From NCBI RefSeq assembly GCF_000526235.1, contig NZ_JAFR01000007.1, positions 147,087 through 211,086 of the forward strand: a DNA stretch of 64,000 bases. The letters run 5' to 3'. The translations under genes and the position numbers were made by a program. Below the pieces are notes generated by a model that was given only the letters and a program-made list of their open reading frames with translations, had not been told where the DNA came from and did no database searches. Source of the DNA: Acholeplasma granularum ATCC 19168. GTDB lineage: Bacteria; Bacillota_I; Bacilli_A; Acholeplasmatales; Acholeplasmataceae. Below are positions 8,736 through 17,479 of the stretch, piece after piece. How positions within the stretch are numbered: the first letter of the stretch is position 1; each line of letters starts with the position of its first letter.

Positions 8736-9360
8736 TTGTAAAACGAGAATTAATATACTTTGGATTTTCTGCCTCTAGTACAATTGCATAAGCTAAATCT
8801 TGCACAGATATTCTAGAACGCTCCAATTTATCATACAATAAATGATCTTTTCCATAGCTAAATTCTTTTGTTAGATCACCATCAAAGACTTCAGCTGCAG
8901 GAGATATAAAGGATATTTTAATGGAATGCTCATTTTTATATTTATCATAAACCATGTCAGTACCTGCTAAGGCAGCTATCCAAGGTTTTGGATATACTAA
9001 TCCGTTTTTAACTAACTCACCATCATATTGAATAAGTGTAGTTGATCCTATTACAGCTATAATATGTTTATTTAATTTTTTTGCTATTTTAAACATTACA
9101 TCATATCCATCAACGAATCTTTGTGCTTGTGCAACATGATAATAGCCAGGATTATAAGCAGATATTATAACATCTGCATCTTTAATTGTATTTTCGAATA
9201 TTTCCTCATCAAAAATTGTTAGTTTGTGAAGTTTAAGGTTATTTTGATCTTTAATTTTGTTTCTTCTAAAAATCCCTATAACTTCATGACCTCTACTTAA
9301 TGCAACATTTACAATATTTTCACCTACAAAACCCGATGCACCAATTACTGCTATTTTCAT
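8719..9360 (-). CDS. NAD(P)-binding oxidoreductase/epimerase-like protein
   Basis: Rossmann-fold protein of 213 residues related to NmrA-like/atypical SDR proteins. The dinucleotide motif is IGASGFVGENI (residues ~6-16); the following basic cluster GIFRRNKIKD suggests NADP preference. VIIGSTTL-type and later FISPAAEVFDGD segments agree with the YwnB/BVR-B-like group. No SDR Tyr-x3-Lys pair is evident, as usual in that group. It is the last gene of an engB-degV operon, 11 bases after degV. Substrate unknown. Confidence 0.75.
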   Translation of the reverse strand: MKIAVIGASGFVGENIVNVALSRGHEVIGIFRRNKIKDQNNLKLHKLTIFDEEIFENTIKDADVIISAYNPGYYHVAQAQRFVDGYDVMFKIAKKLNKHIIAVIGSTTLIQYDGELVKNGLVYPKPWIAALAGTDMVYDKYKNEHSIKISFISPAAEVFDGDLTKEFSYGKDHLLYDKLERSRISVQDLAYAIVLEAENPKYINSRFTIAYQK

Positions 9361-9371
9361 AATCTATTTAC

Positions 9372-10220
9372 CTACCTTTGAATGTATAATATACCAATTG
9401 TACCTTTTCCGCAGTGACTTGAAATGACGCAACCTGCATGTCCTTCTAATATATTTTCTACATTAATTTTACCTTCAAGTTGACTTTTAATGTATTCAAA
9501 TGAATCATCAGCAAGCGAATGTGTGATAAATACATAACTATTATCTATATTATCTTTAAGTGCTAATAAATCTTCTATCATTACATCAAGTGCTTTGCTC
9601 ATTTTTCCAACAGTTTTTTTATAGACATCTAACTTTCCATTGGTGACTTTAATTATCGGTTTAATTCTTAACATTGAACCAATTAAAGCAGCTAAACCAC
9701 TTGCACGGCCACCTTTATGAAGATAATCTAATGTTTTTATTGCAAATTGACTTGATACTTTAGGTACCAATTCTATTATTTTTTCATGAATTGACTTAGC
9801 ATCCATACCAGATATTGCATAGTCACTCGCTTTTAAAACCAGTAATCCAATACCTGATGATAAATTAAGTGAATCAATTAAATGTACTTTATTTGTTTCT
9901 AATAGTTCAATAGCAATTGTTGCAGCTTGATGTGTTGCAGAAATTTTTGAACCAATTGAGACATGTACAATTTCATAACCTTCATCTAAATATTTTTTAA
10001 AAAAGGCTTCAAAGTCCCCCGGTGATACAGCTTGAGTTTGAGGAAGAAATCCTAATTCTTCTACTTTATCATATAGTTCAGATGTTGTGATATTTACACC
10101 ATCTTGATAAGAATCATCGCCAAATCTTACATATAAAGGAATACTTTTAATATTTCTTGCATCAAGTATTTCTTTACTCAAATCTGATGTTGAATCCGTT
10201 GTAATTAATACTTTATTCAT
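9372..10220 (-). CDS. DegV family fatty-acid-binding protein
   Basis: Protein of 282 residues with the DegV fold, which binds a long-chain fatty acid and, as FakB, presents it to the fatty acid kinase FakA. The N-terminal TTDSTSDLS, the ligand-site DSLNLSSGIGLLVL and HKGGRASG region are all present, and the C-terminal GHAGCVISSHCGKGT loop is typical. The start overlaps the engB stop by 8 bases. Whether this copy acts as FakB depends on an unseen fakA gene. It fits an organism that takes up exogenous fatty acids. Confidence 0.9.
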   Translation of the reverse strand: MNKVLITTDSTSDLSKEILDARNIKSIPLYVRFGDDSYQDGVNITTSELYDKVEELGFLPQTQAVSPGDFEAFFKKYLDEGYEIVHVSIGSKISATHQAATIAIELLETNKVHLIDSLNLSSGIGLLVLKASDYAISGMDAKSIHEKIIELVPKVSSQFAIKTLDYLHKGGRASGLAALIGSMLRIKPIIKVTNGKLDVYKKTVGKMSKALDVMIEDLLALKDNIDNSYVFITHSLADDSFEYIKSQLEGKINVENILEGHAGCVISSHCGKGTIGILYIQR

Positions 10221-10785
10221 TCATAAATACCTCATTAATAAGTTTTTCAATTCCATATTTAGTTGCACTGGATGTTATATACATTTTTTGACCATCAAAA
10301 AATTTTGATTCGATTATTTTTTGCTGTTTCATACGATACGATGATTTGACTTTATCATACTTTGTTGCAACTATAATAAGTTCAATATCTATTTTTTGAA
10401 GTTCTATATATAAGTTTAAATCATCTATTGTAGGGCCAACATTAAAGTCTATAAGAAGAATTATCTTTTTTAAATGACCATTATATTTAATATACTCTTT
10501 AATCATTTTTAAAAAAGATAAACTTTGTGTTTTTGATCTTTTTGCATAACCGTATCCGGGTGCGTCAACAAGATAAAGTGATTCATTTAATAAATATAAG
10601 TTTAAAGTAATAGTTTTACCAGGTGTTTGTGACACCCTTGCTAAACCTTTTCTGTTAGTAACTGCGTTAATCAATGACGATTTTCCTACATTTGATCTTC
10701 CTAAGAGTAAGAAATGGTCAAAATTATCATTAGGTAAATCGGCAACTGAAACGACCGATGTAACAAATTCTGCTTGTTTAATCAT
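10213..10785 (-). CDS. engB: Ribosome biogenesis GTPase EngB/YsxC
   Basis: Small essential GTPase of 190 residues needed for 50S subunit assembly. G1 is GRSNVGKSSL (~28-37), switch I carries TPGKT, G3 is DAPGYGYAK and G4 is ATKYDK. AGAGG lies before the ATG. It follows lon as in Bacillus (lonA-ysxC), but a terminator at 10871 separates the two here, so engB and degV need their own promoter in 10790-10865, where only weak boxes are visible. Confidence 0.95.
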   Translation of the reverse strand: MIKQAEFVTSVVSVADLPNDNFDHFLLLGRSNVGKSSLINAVTNRKGLARVSQTPGKTITLNLYLLNESLYLVDAPGYGYAKRSKTQSLSFLKMIKEYIKYNGHLKKIILLIDFNVGPTIDDLNLYIELQKIDIELIIVATKYDKVKSSYRMKQQKIIESKFFDGQKMYITSSATKYGIEKLINEVFMNE

Positions 10786-10870
10786 AATAATACCTCTTAA
10801 CTTATTGTATCATATTTTATGACTTGAATTTCTTATAAAGTTTATTTAACTATTTATTTATATTAATTCA

Positions 10871-10905
10871 CTAAAAAAATAAGAGTGCTTAGTTACAAGC
10901 ACTCT
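10871..10905 (-). terminator. Terminator of lon
   Basis: Minus-strand hairpin with 9-bp arms AGAGTGCTT / AAGCACTCT (10882-10905), a 6-base loop and a following T-rich tract. It begins 11 bases past the lon stop. Confidence 0.88.
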
Positions 10906-10915
10906 ATTATGTGTA

Positions 10916-13228
10916 TTATTTTACAATTGCTTGAGTAAATACATCAGCTACTGTTTCAACTGGAATAATTGTTAATTTCTCTCTAACTTCTTGAGGGATA
11001 TCATCAATGTCTTTTGTGTTTTGTTTTGGAATTAAAATTGTAGTTAATCCACTTCGTAGTGCAGCAATAGCTTTTTCTTTTAAACCACCAATAGGTAGTA
11101 CATAGCCTCTTAATGTAATTTCACCTGTCATACCAAGATCTTTTCTTATGTATTGTTGGGTAGCAGCAGACATTATTGCAGTAGCCATAGTTATACCTGC
11201 AGATGGACCATCTTTAGGCACAGCTCCTTCAGGTACGTGTACGTGGAAGTCATTTTGCTCAAATATTAACGGATCAATTTTAAATTCAGCAGCATGTGAT
11301 TTAACGTATGAAAGAGCAGTTATTGCAGATTCTTTCATAACATCACCAAGTTTACCTGTTAATACGAGTTGACCTTTACCTTTGTAATATGTAACTTCTA
11401 CTGGTAATGTGTCACCACCAAAAGCAGTATAAGCAAGACCAGTAACAACTCCTATTTGTTCTTTTTCATCCATTAGATTATGAACAAATTTAGGTTTACC
11501 AATATAACTTTCAACATTATTATTAGTTATATGGACATTTGTTTTTTTATTCATTAAAATTTCTTTTATTGCTTTACGTACTAAAGAACCAATATATCTA
11601 TTTAATTCACGAACGCCTGCTTCTCTTGTATAGTGTCTTACAATAAAGTAAATTGTTTCTTCATCTATTTGGAATTTATCTTCTTCTAAGCCATGAGCTT
11701 TTAATTGCTTTTGAATTAAGTGTTTTTGAGCAATTTGGATTTTTTCATATTCTGTATAACTAAATAATTCAACAATTTCCATTCTATCACGCAATGGTGC
11801 TGGAACATTTTCTAAATAGTTTGCAGTTGTAATGAATAAAACTTGACTTAAATCATACGATTCTTCTAAATAATGATCGCTAAATTTTTCATTTTGTTCA
11901 GGATCTAGTACTTCTAGCATAGCTGAAGCTGGATCTCCCCTATAATCTGAGGCCATTTTATCGATTTCATCAAGTAGGAACACTGGATTAACTGTCCCTG
12001 CATCTTTCATACCTTTTAAGATACGACCAGGCATAGCACCAACATAGGTTCTTCTGTGTCCTCTAATTTCTGATTCATCTTTTACTCCACCTAAAGACTG
12101 TTTTACAAATTTGCGTCCTAAAGCTTCAGCAATTGATGTTGCTAATGATGTTTTACCAACCCCTGGAGGTCCTGCCAAACAAAGAATTGTCTGTGGATTT
12201 CTACCAGTCATAATTTTAACAGCTAAATATTCAATTATACGTTCTTTTACATTTTCAAGACCATAATGATTTTTATCTAAACTATCTTGTACTTTTGCTA
12301 AATCATTTAAATCTTTACTAGATTCATTCCAAGGAAGTGCAACTAGAAAATCTAAGTAAGTTTTGATAATTTGTGATTCTGCCATTGCAGAAGGGGTTGA
12401 TTGATATCTCGATAGTTCTTGTAATGCTTTTTCTTCGATATGAAGTGGCATTTTTGCCTTTTTAATATCTTCTCTAAGCTTATCAATCTCATCTTCTTTT
12501 TTTGCTTTATCGCCCAATTCATTTTGAATTGCGCGCATTTTTTCTCTTAAATAATATTCTTTTTGATTTTCATCGATCGCTTTTTTAACGTCTTCATTAA
12601 TGCGTTGTTCTAAGTCTGCAATCATTTTTAGACGATTTAAATCTTCTAAAATTAGTTTTAATCTATTATTAATGTTGAGTTCTGCTAAATATTTATACTT
12701 ATCGGTATCATTAATACGCAAGTTAGAAGCTAAAATATCAGATATCTTATCAGCAGGTAGGCCAGATTGTAATTGATCAGACATTTGTTGACCATTATTA
12801 AATAATTGATTGCCACCAGCAATTGCCTCACTTAATATTAATTTAAGTAAAGTGGTTTCTTCTTCAAGGCTGCCATTAACCTGTTCAACCTCTTCATAAT
12901 CAGCAACAAAATATGGATCTGTTAAAAAATACTCTTTAACTTTTATTCTATTAATAATATTAAACTTAACCTTAAAATTATTATTAGGTAATTGGATTTT
13001 CATCGCTACTTTTGCAATTACACCATATTCATGTAAATCTGCAGTTGTTGGATTTTCAATTAATGGATTTTTTTGAACTAAGATTAAAACGTGTGATGAG
13101 AATCCCTTTTCTGACTCTTCAATGGCTTTAATAGAGGCTTTTCTGCCTACTTCAATTCTAAAATCATTATGTGGGATAGGTACGATACCACGTACGACTA
13201 CCGCCGGTAAACTTGTTTGTAATTCCAT
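10916..13228 (-). CDS. lon: ATP-dependent protease Lon
   Basis: Cytoplasmic AAA+ serine protease of 770 residues that degrades misfolded and regulatory proteins. It has the N-terminal substrate domain, a coiled coil around 190-250, Walker A GPPGVGKTS near 350, Walker B FLLDEIDKM, and the protease domain with catalytic Ser676 in PKDGPSAG and Lys719 in GGLKEKA. It lies between tig and engB as in Bacillus, but clpX, normally between tig and lon, is absent, in keeping with reduced proteolysis in mollicutes. A CIRCE element and strong promoter precede it, so HrcA heat-shock control is expected. Confidence 0.97.
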   Translation of the reverse strand: MELQTSLPAVVVRGIVPIPHNDFRIEVGRKASIKAIEESEKGFSSHVLILVQKNPLIENPTTADLHEYGVIAKVAMKIQLPNNNFKVKFNIINRIKVKEYFLTDPYFVADYEEVEQVNGSLEEETTLLKLILSEAIAGGNQLFNNGQQMSDQLQSGLPADKISDILASNLRINDTDKYKYLAELNINNRLKLILEDLNRLKMIADLEQRINEDVKKAIDENQKEYYLREKMRAIQNELGDKAKKEDEIDKLREDIKKAKMPLHIEEKALQELSRYQSTPSAMAESQIIKTYLDFLVALPWNESSKDLNDLAKVQDSLDKNHYGLENVKERIIEYLAVKIMTGRNPQTILCLAGPPGVGKTSLATSIAEALGRKFVKQSLGGVKDESEIRGHRRTYVGAMPGRILKGMKDAGTVNPVFLLDEIDKMASDYRGDPASAMLEVLDPEQNEKFSDHYLEESYDLSQVLFITTANYLENVPAPLRDRMEIVELFSYTEYEKIQIAQKHLIQKQLKAHGLEEDKFQIDEETIYFIVRHYTREAGVRELNRYIGSLVRKAIKEILMNKKTNVHITNNNVESYIGKPKFVHNLMDEKEQIGVVTGLAYTAFGGDTLPVEVTYYKGKGQLVLTGKLGDVMKESAITALSYVKSHAAEFKIDPLIFEQNDFHVHVPEGAVPKDGPSAGITMATAIMSAATQQYIRKDLGMTGEITLRGYVLPIGGLKEKAIAALRSGLTTILIPKQNTKDIDDIPQEVREKLTIIPVETVADVFTQAIVK

Positions 13229-13261
13229 AAAGTTTAAGCCCCTTTCTCGAGGTATATTTAT

Positions 13262-13289
13262 ATTATATATTATAATACAAAATTGTCAA
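13262..13289 (-). promoter_or_regulatory. Promoter of lon
   Basis: Minus strand: a perfect TTGACA (13284-13289) and a perfect TATAAT (13262-13267) with 16 bp between. The CIRCE element abuts the -35 box directly on its upstream side. Confidence 0.85.
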
Positions 13290-13316
13290 TTAGCAATCAA
13301 TAAGCATGAGTGCCAA
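13290..13316. promoter_or_regulatory. CIRCE element (HrcA operator)
   Basis: TTAGCAATC-N9-GAGTGCCAA matches the CIRCE consensus TTAGCACTC-N9-GAGTGCTAA in 16 of 18 arm positions with the exact 9-base spacer. It touches the lon -35 box. HrcA/CIRCE control of lon is known in mycoplasmas, where lon joins dnaK and clpB in the regulon. Confidence 0.88.
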
Positions 13317-13351
13317 TTATTTTTCACATGTTTTTTCACAATTGATATAAT

Positions 13352-13378
13352 AAAGCCTCTGATATTTACAGAGGCTTT
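13352..13378 (-). terminator. Terminator of tig
   Basis: Arms AAAGCCTCTG / CAGAGGCTTT of 10 bp with a 7-base loop, 9 bases past the tig stop on the minus strand. The following tract (ATTATAT) is only moderately T-rich. Confidence 0.75.
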
Positions 13379-13386
13379 AATTTGAT

Positions 13387-14670
13387 TTATTTTTGGATTG
13401 CGTTTTCTACTAAGAAGTTTACAGCCTTTTCAAATGAAATATCATTAACTACTAATTCATCATTAATATATTTTTTGATTTCAGCTACATCCATCTTATA
13501 ATGATTCGCTAGTTCTTCATAACGTGCATTTAATTCCTCAGGAGTTGTTTCAAAGTTTTCTTTTTTAGCGATAGCTTCAATAACTAATGATTGGAGTACA
13601 CGTTTTTCTGATTGCTCTTTAGCTTGAATATTAAATGCTTCTTTTGTTAAACCTGAAAGTTGAATAAATGTATCTAGATCTAATTGATATTGTTTTGCTT
13701 GAGCCTCTACATTTTTAGTAAAGTTTTCAATTTCAGTATCAAACATTACCTGAGGTACATCTACCTTAGCATTTTTTACAACTTCAGCAATAACTAAGTC
13801 TGTTAATTGTCTTTTTGCTTGTTGTTCTTTATTTAAAGTTAAATCAGCTTTAATTGATTCTTTTAACTCAGCAACAGTAGAAACACCTTCACGATTTAAA
13901 GACTGAACCCATTCATCATTAAGTTCTGCTAATTTTTTTGATTTTATTTCATGTAATAGAACTTTAAATACTGCAGGTTTACCAGCTAGATTTTCAGCTT
14001 GATATTGTTCTGGGAATGTCACATTAACATCTCTTGACTCACCAGCTTTTAGGCCTAACATACCTTCTTCAAACCCTGGAATGAATTGACCACTACCAAT
14101 TTCTAATGTAAAGTTTTCAGCTTTTCCACCTTCAAAGGCAACTCCATCTTGGAAACCTTCAAAGTCAAATATAGCAGTGTCTCCATTTTCTAGAGCACCT
14201 TCTTTAGGTTCTAAAACTGCATTTTGAGCAAGTAATCCTTCGATATTTTGATCTACTTCTGCATCAGTTACTTCACTATCAACTTTAGCAACTTCTACCC
14301 CTTTATATAAACCTAATTCTACTTCAGGTTTAATAGCAACTTCAAAACTGATCTCAAAGTCTTCTGTTCTTGAAATTTTATCAAAATCTAAATCGATGTT
14401 CATTGGATCTGATACAATTGTAAAATCCTTAACTAGTAAAGCATCATTATATTTATGACCGATTGCATGGTTTAATGCTTCAGGATATAAAGCAGTTTCT
14501 CCAAATTTTTGTTCGTATACTTTTTGAGTTACTTTACCTTTTCTAAAACCTTTAATTTCAACATCATCTTTAATATGTGCAAATGCATGTTCTAAAGCAT
14601 GTTCAAATTCATGTGGTGTAACTGTAAAAGTAAATTTTACTTGATTCTTATTTATATGTTCAAATTTCAT
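13387..14670 (-). CDS. tig: Trigger factor
   Basis: Ribosome-associated chaperone and peptidyl-prolyl isomerase of 427 residues that meets nascent chains at the exit tunnel. The N-terminal ribosome-binding loop reads GFRKGK (family GFRxGKxP). The central FKBP-type domain carries NGDTAIFDFEGFQDGV, and the C-terminal helical arms follow. The start at 14670 has GGAGG 5 bases upstream; the earlier in-frame ATG at 14682 is part of that ribosome binding site. The usual downstream partner clpX is missing and lon follows instead. Confidence 0.96.
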   Translation of the reverse strand: MKFEHINKNQVKFTFTVTPHEFEHALEHAFAHIKDDVEIKGFRKGKVTQKVYEQKFGETALYPEALNHAIGHKYNDALLVKDFTIVSDPMNIDLDFDKISRTEDFEISFEVAIKPEVELGLYKGVEVAKVDSEVTDAEVDQNIEGLLAQNAVLEPKEGALENGDTAIFDFEGFQDGVAFEGGKAENFTLEIGSGQFIPGFEEGMLGLKAGESRDVNVTFPEQYQAENLAGKPAVFKVLLHEIKSKKLAELNDEWVQSLNREGVSTVAELKESIKADLTLNKEQQAKRQLTDLVIAEVVKNAKVDVPQVMFDTEIENFTKNVEAQAKQYQLDLDTFIQLSGLTKEAFNIQAKEQSEKRVLQSLVIEAIAKKENFETTPEELNARYEELANHYKMDVAEIKKYINDELVVNDISFEKAVNFLVENAIQK

Positions 14671-14750
14671 AATTTCCTCCATAATTGTTTCAACTTTTAT
14701 ATTATAACATTTTAAATATATTTTAAAAGAAAATAGACATAAAATATAGA

Positions 14751-15548
14751 TTAAGATTCAATTTCTTTAATATCATCGTCAGATAATGTGAAATCAAAGA
14801 TATTTATGTTCTCAAATTGTCTAATTTTATTGTGTGATTTGGGTATCACTAAAACCCCTCTACTTATTTGATATTTAAGCAATACTTGTGCCCATGTTTT
14901 TTGATACTTATAACCAATTTTTTCAAATACTTCCTTATTTGGTACAGGATCAAGTGGTCCCCAAGCTGTAACTAAAATATTGTTATTTTGACAAAATTTA
15001 ATTAACTCATTTTGCCAGTTACCAGGATTTGATTCGATTTGATTTATCATTGGTTTAATTTCGGCATGATTCATAAGATATGTTAATTGCTCTTCATTAA
15101 AATTAGATACACCAATTGCTTTAATATGATCGTTTTTATAATAATTTTCTAGTTGACGCCATATTTTTAAGTTTAGCTCATTGCTTTGAGTTGGATGATG
15201 AATTAAATATATATCAATATATGAGCCTATATTTCTAATAGATTCATTAATGATTCTAATTATCTCCTCATCACTAATATCTGCTAAATTTTTGGATGGA
15301 AACTTAGAGGTAATTATAACTTCTTGTCTAATTAAATTTGCATCTATAATTGATTTACCAATAACTGCCTCATTTCTATAAGCGACTGCAGTATCAACAA
15401 GCTGATAACCATTTTCATATGCAGTTAAAAGTTCTTTGGTATCCATTGTAATTTCACCTGAATACTCGTTATTAAGTTTTCCAAACGTATTGGTTCCTAT
15501 TCCTATTTTAGGAATCATTAATCCATTACTTAAAGTGAAATATTCCAT
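14751..15548 (-). CDS. Aldo/keto reductase
   Basis: NADPH-dependent carbonyl reductase of 265 residues, (beta/alpha)8 fold. The family signatures are present: LVDTAVAYRNEAVIG with catalytic Asp and Tyr near 50-57, KFPSKN carrying the catalytic Lys, LIHHP with the His near 118, and IGVSNFNEEQL. C-terminal VIPKSHNKIR binds the cofactor phosphate. It is the last of four co-directional genes after pullulanase, ROK kinase and glycosyltransferase. Substrate unknown; small sugar-derived aldehydes are plausible. Confidence 0.9.
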   Translation of the reverse strand: MEYFTLSNGLMIPKIGIGTNTFGKLNNEYSGEITMDTKELLTAYENGYQLVDTAVAYRNEAVIGKSIIDANLIRQEVIITSKFPSKNLADISDEEIIRIINESIRNIGSYIDIYLIHHPTQSNELNLKIWRQLENYYKNDHIKAIGVSNFNEEQLTYLMNHAEIKPMINQIESNPGNWQNELIKFCQNNNILVTAWGPLDPVPNKEVFEKIGYKYQKTWAQVLLKYQISRGVLVIPKSHNKIRQFENINIFDFTLSDDDIKEIES

Positions 15549-15561
15549 ATGAATCTCTCCT

Positions 15562-16560
15562 TTATTTTTTTAGTCTAATAACTTCTTCATAAACTTTTTT
15601 TAATTCAATACCAATTTTATCTATAGATCTTGCTTCAACAATTTTATATCCATTTTCAATCATTTTAAATTGATTTTCACTCATAGTTTGTTCAATTAAC
15701 TGCTGAAATTCAAAATTGTTGTGTCCTTTTAAAACATGTGTTTTATGTTGTAACCAGTCATAGTAAACAGGTATATCTCTAATAACTATCGGTGTTTTAC
15801 TTGCTAATGCCTCTAAAACAACAATACCTTCTGTTTCTTCATAACTTGGGAAGAATACACAATTTGCACCACTAAATGCTCCTTTAATGACACTTCCATC
15901 TACATATCCAGCCATATATACGTTTTTAGGTTTATTTTTAATTGCTTTTTTAATAAAGTGTGTTGTCATTATCCTAGATAGATGTCCAAACCATATAAAT
16001 TTGACATCTGGCATTGATTTTGCAACTTCAATAAAATCGTGAAGCCCTTTTCTTTCAAATAATAGTCCTACACCAATAACAACTCTATCTAATTTATCTA
16101 AATTAAAATATTTTCTAAAAGCATCTACATTATCTTGTTTATATAAATACTGTTCTAAATCAATTCCATTGGATATAGCTCTTACTGGAGCTTTTACCAC
16201 ATGCATTGACTCTATTAGAAATTTAGAATATCTAGTTGGCGTGATAATTAAGTCTGCATGACCGTATATATTTTGTAAATGTTTATAGAAAAATGGTGCA
16301 ATAAATCTCCAGTATGCAAAACTTCTTCTAAAATCTTGAACAGTTGAATGACCATGAACAATAACCGGGTGTTTTTTCCTAAATTTTTTAATTTTACCAA
16401 CTTGCGCGATATTGACATGTACTAAATCATAGTTGTCATTAGGATCTGTTGTATATTGAACACCAGCTGATTCAAGTGCACGCTTTTGATGATAAAATGC
16501 ACGTCCTATCCCTGATTTTTTTAACATTCCTTGTTTTTGTGAGTATAAAAGTACTTTCAT
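15562..16560 (-). CDS. GT4 glycosyltransferase, likely diglucosyl-diacylglycerol synthase
   Basis: Retaining glycosyltransferase of family GT4, 332 residues from the ATG at 16560 (an earlier ATG at 16581 has no good ribosome binding site). It has the N-terminal acceptor Rossmann domain with SGIGRAFYHQKRAL, HGHSTVQDFRRSFA, and the EX7E donor motif in EETEGIVVLE (~230). It is rich in Lys/Arg near the N-terminus, as in interface-bound lipid glycosyltransferases. The length equals what I recall for the A. laidlawii enzyme making alpha-diglucosyl-diacylglycerol from the monoglucosyl lipid. That assignment is inference; other GT4 roles are possible. Confidence 0.7.
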   Translation of the reverse strand: MKVLLYSQKQGMLKKSGIGRAFYHQKRALESAGVQYTTDPNDNYDLVHVNIAQVGKIKKFRKKHPVIVHGHSTVQDFRRSFAYWRFIAPFFYKHLQNIYGHADLIITPTRYSKFLIESMHVVKAPVRAISNGIDLEQYLYKQDNVDAFRKYFNLDKLDRVVIGVGLLFERKGLHDFIEVAKSMPDVKFIWFGHLSRIMTTHFIKKAIKNKPKNVYMAGYVDGSVIKGAFSGANCVFFPSYEETEGIVVLEALASKTPIVIRDIPVYYDWLQHKTHVLKGHNNFEFQQLIEQTMSENQFKMIENGYKIVEARSIDKIGIELKKVYEEVIRLKK

Positions 16561-16593
16561 TTTGAAAAAACCCCGTTTCATTTCTTTTTATTA

Positions 16594-17475
16594 TTAAATA
16601 TTTAAATAGTTTCTACCATTAATTACTGCACCTAGTACACCTGAATTAATACTTTTTTGAGCATAATATACTTTGAAGTTTGCTTTTGTATTATCAGCAT
16701 ATAGGTTGTCTTGTATTAATTTTTCCAAATAACTTTTTGGAAATTGATCACTCATGATAACACCTCCACCTAAAATGATGGTGGATATATCTAAAAAAGT
16801 GATCATCGTTGTAATATAGATTGCTAAAAGGTGAAGATAATCTTGTATTGGTTCACTTTCTAAGTGGTGTATGAATATTTCTTCAAACGGTGTATCACTA
16901 AAGTATTCATTATGGATGTTTTTTAAATTGAATCCTGAAACTACTGATTCTAAATCCTTTTGTTTATGATTATATAAAATACTTCTTAAATATATCGGTA
17001 CATGCCCTATTTCCCCTGCAGCACCAAAGTCTCCTTGATACATCATGTTATTAATTCTAATTGCACTACCAAAACCAGTTCCTAAATAAAAGCCTAATAT
17101 CGATTTATTTTCATTTATTCCAAATAATTTTGCATCATACAACATTAAAACATTCACATCATTTCCAATAACAATAGGTATATTTAACTTTTCTTGTAAC
17201 TCATTTAAATAGGTACCTTCAAATGATTTTTGATTTGGGATATTTAATACATTTAATGTGTTTTGGTCTACCAGACCTGGAAACCCAATTGAAATTAATT
17301 TAATTTTGTATTGATTTTTATATTTATTAACAAAGTTTTCTATTAATTTGTCTAAGTTACGGCCAACTTCATCGGATTTATATTTTGATTCAAATAGTAT
17401 ATTTAAATTTTGATCAACTAATCCAATACGAATATTTGTGCCACCACAGTCAATACCAACATAATAGTCATTCAT
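16594..17475 (-). CDS. ROK-family sugar kinase lacking the zinc cysteines
   Basis: Sugar kinase of the ROK family, 293 residues. ATP motif IDCGGTNIRIG is at residues ~9-19, the catalytic Asp lies in IGNDVN, and GTGFGSA and GAAGEIGH follow. ROK enzymes normally then carry CxCGxxGCxE, which binds structural zinc; here the aligned stretch YNHKQKDLES keeps the Glu but has none of the three Cys. Relatives include glucokinase, allose kinase and N-acetylmannosamine kinase. Placed 4 bases after pullulanase, a glucokinase role on glucose freed from glycogen is reasonable but unproven. Confidence 0.82.
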   Translation of the reverse strand: MNDYYVGIDCGGTNIRIGLVDQNLNILFESKYKSDEVGRNLDKLIENFVNKYKNQYKIKLISIGFPGLVDQNTLNVLNIPNQKSFEGTYLNELQEKLNIPIVIGNDVNVLMLYDAKLFGINENKSILGFYLGTGFGSAIRINNMMYQGDFGAAGEIGHVPIYLRSILYNHKQKDLESVVSGFNLKNIHNEYFSDTPFEEIFIHHLESEPIQDYLHLLAIYITTMITFLDISTIILGGGVIMSDQFPKSYLEKLIQDNLYADNTKANFKVYYAQKSINSGVLGAVINGRNYLNI

Positions 17476-17479
17476 GTTA

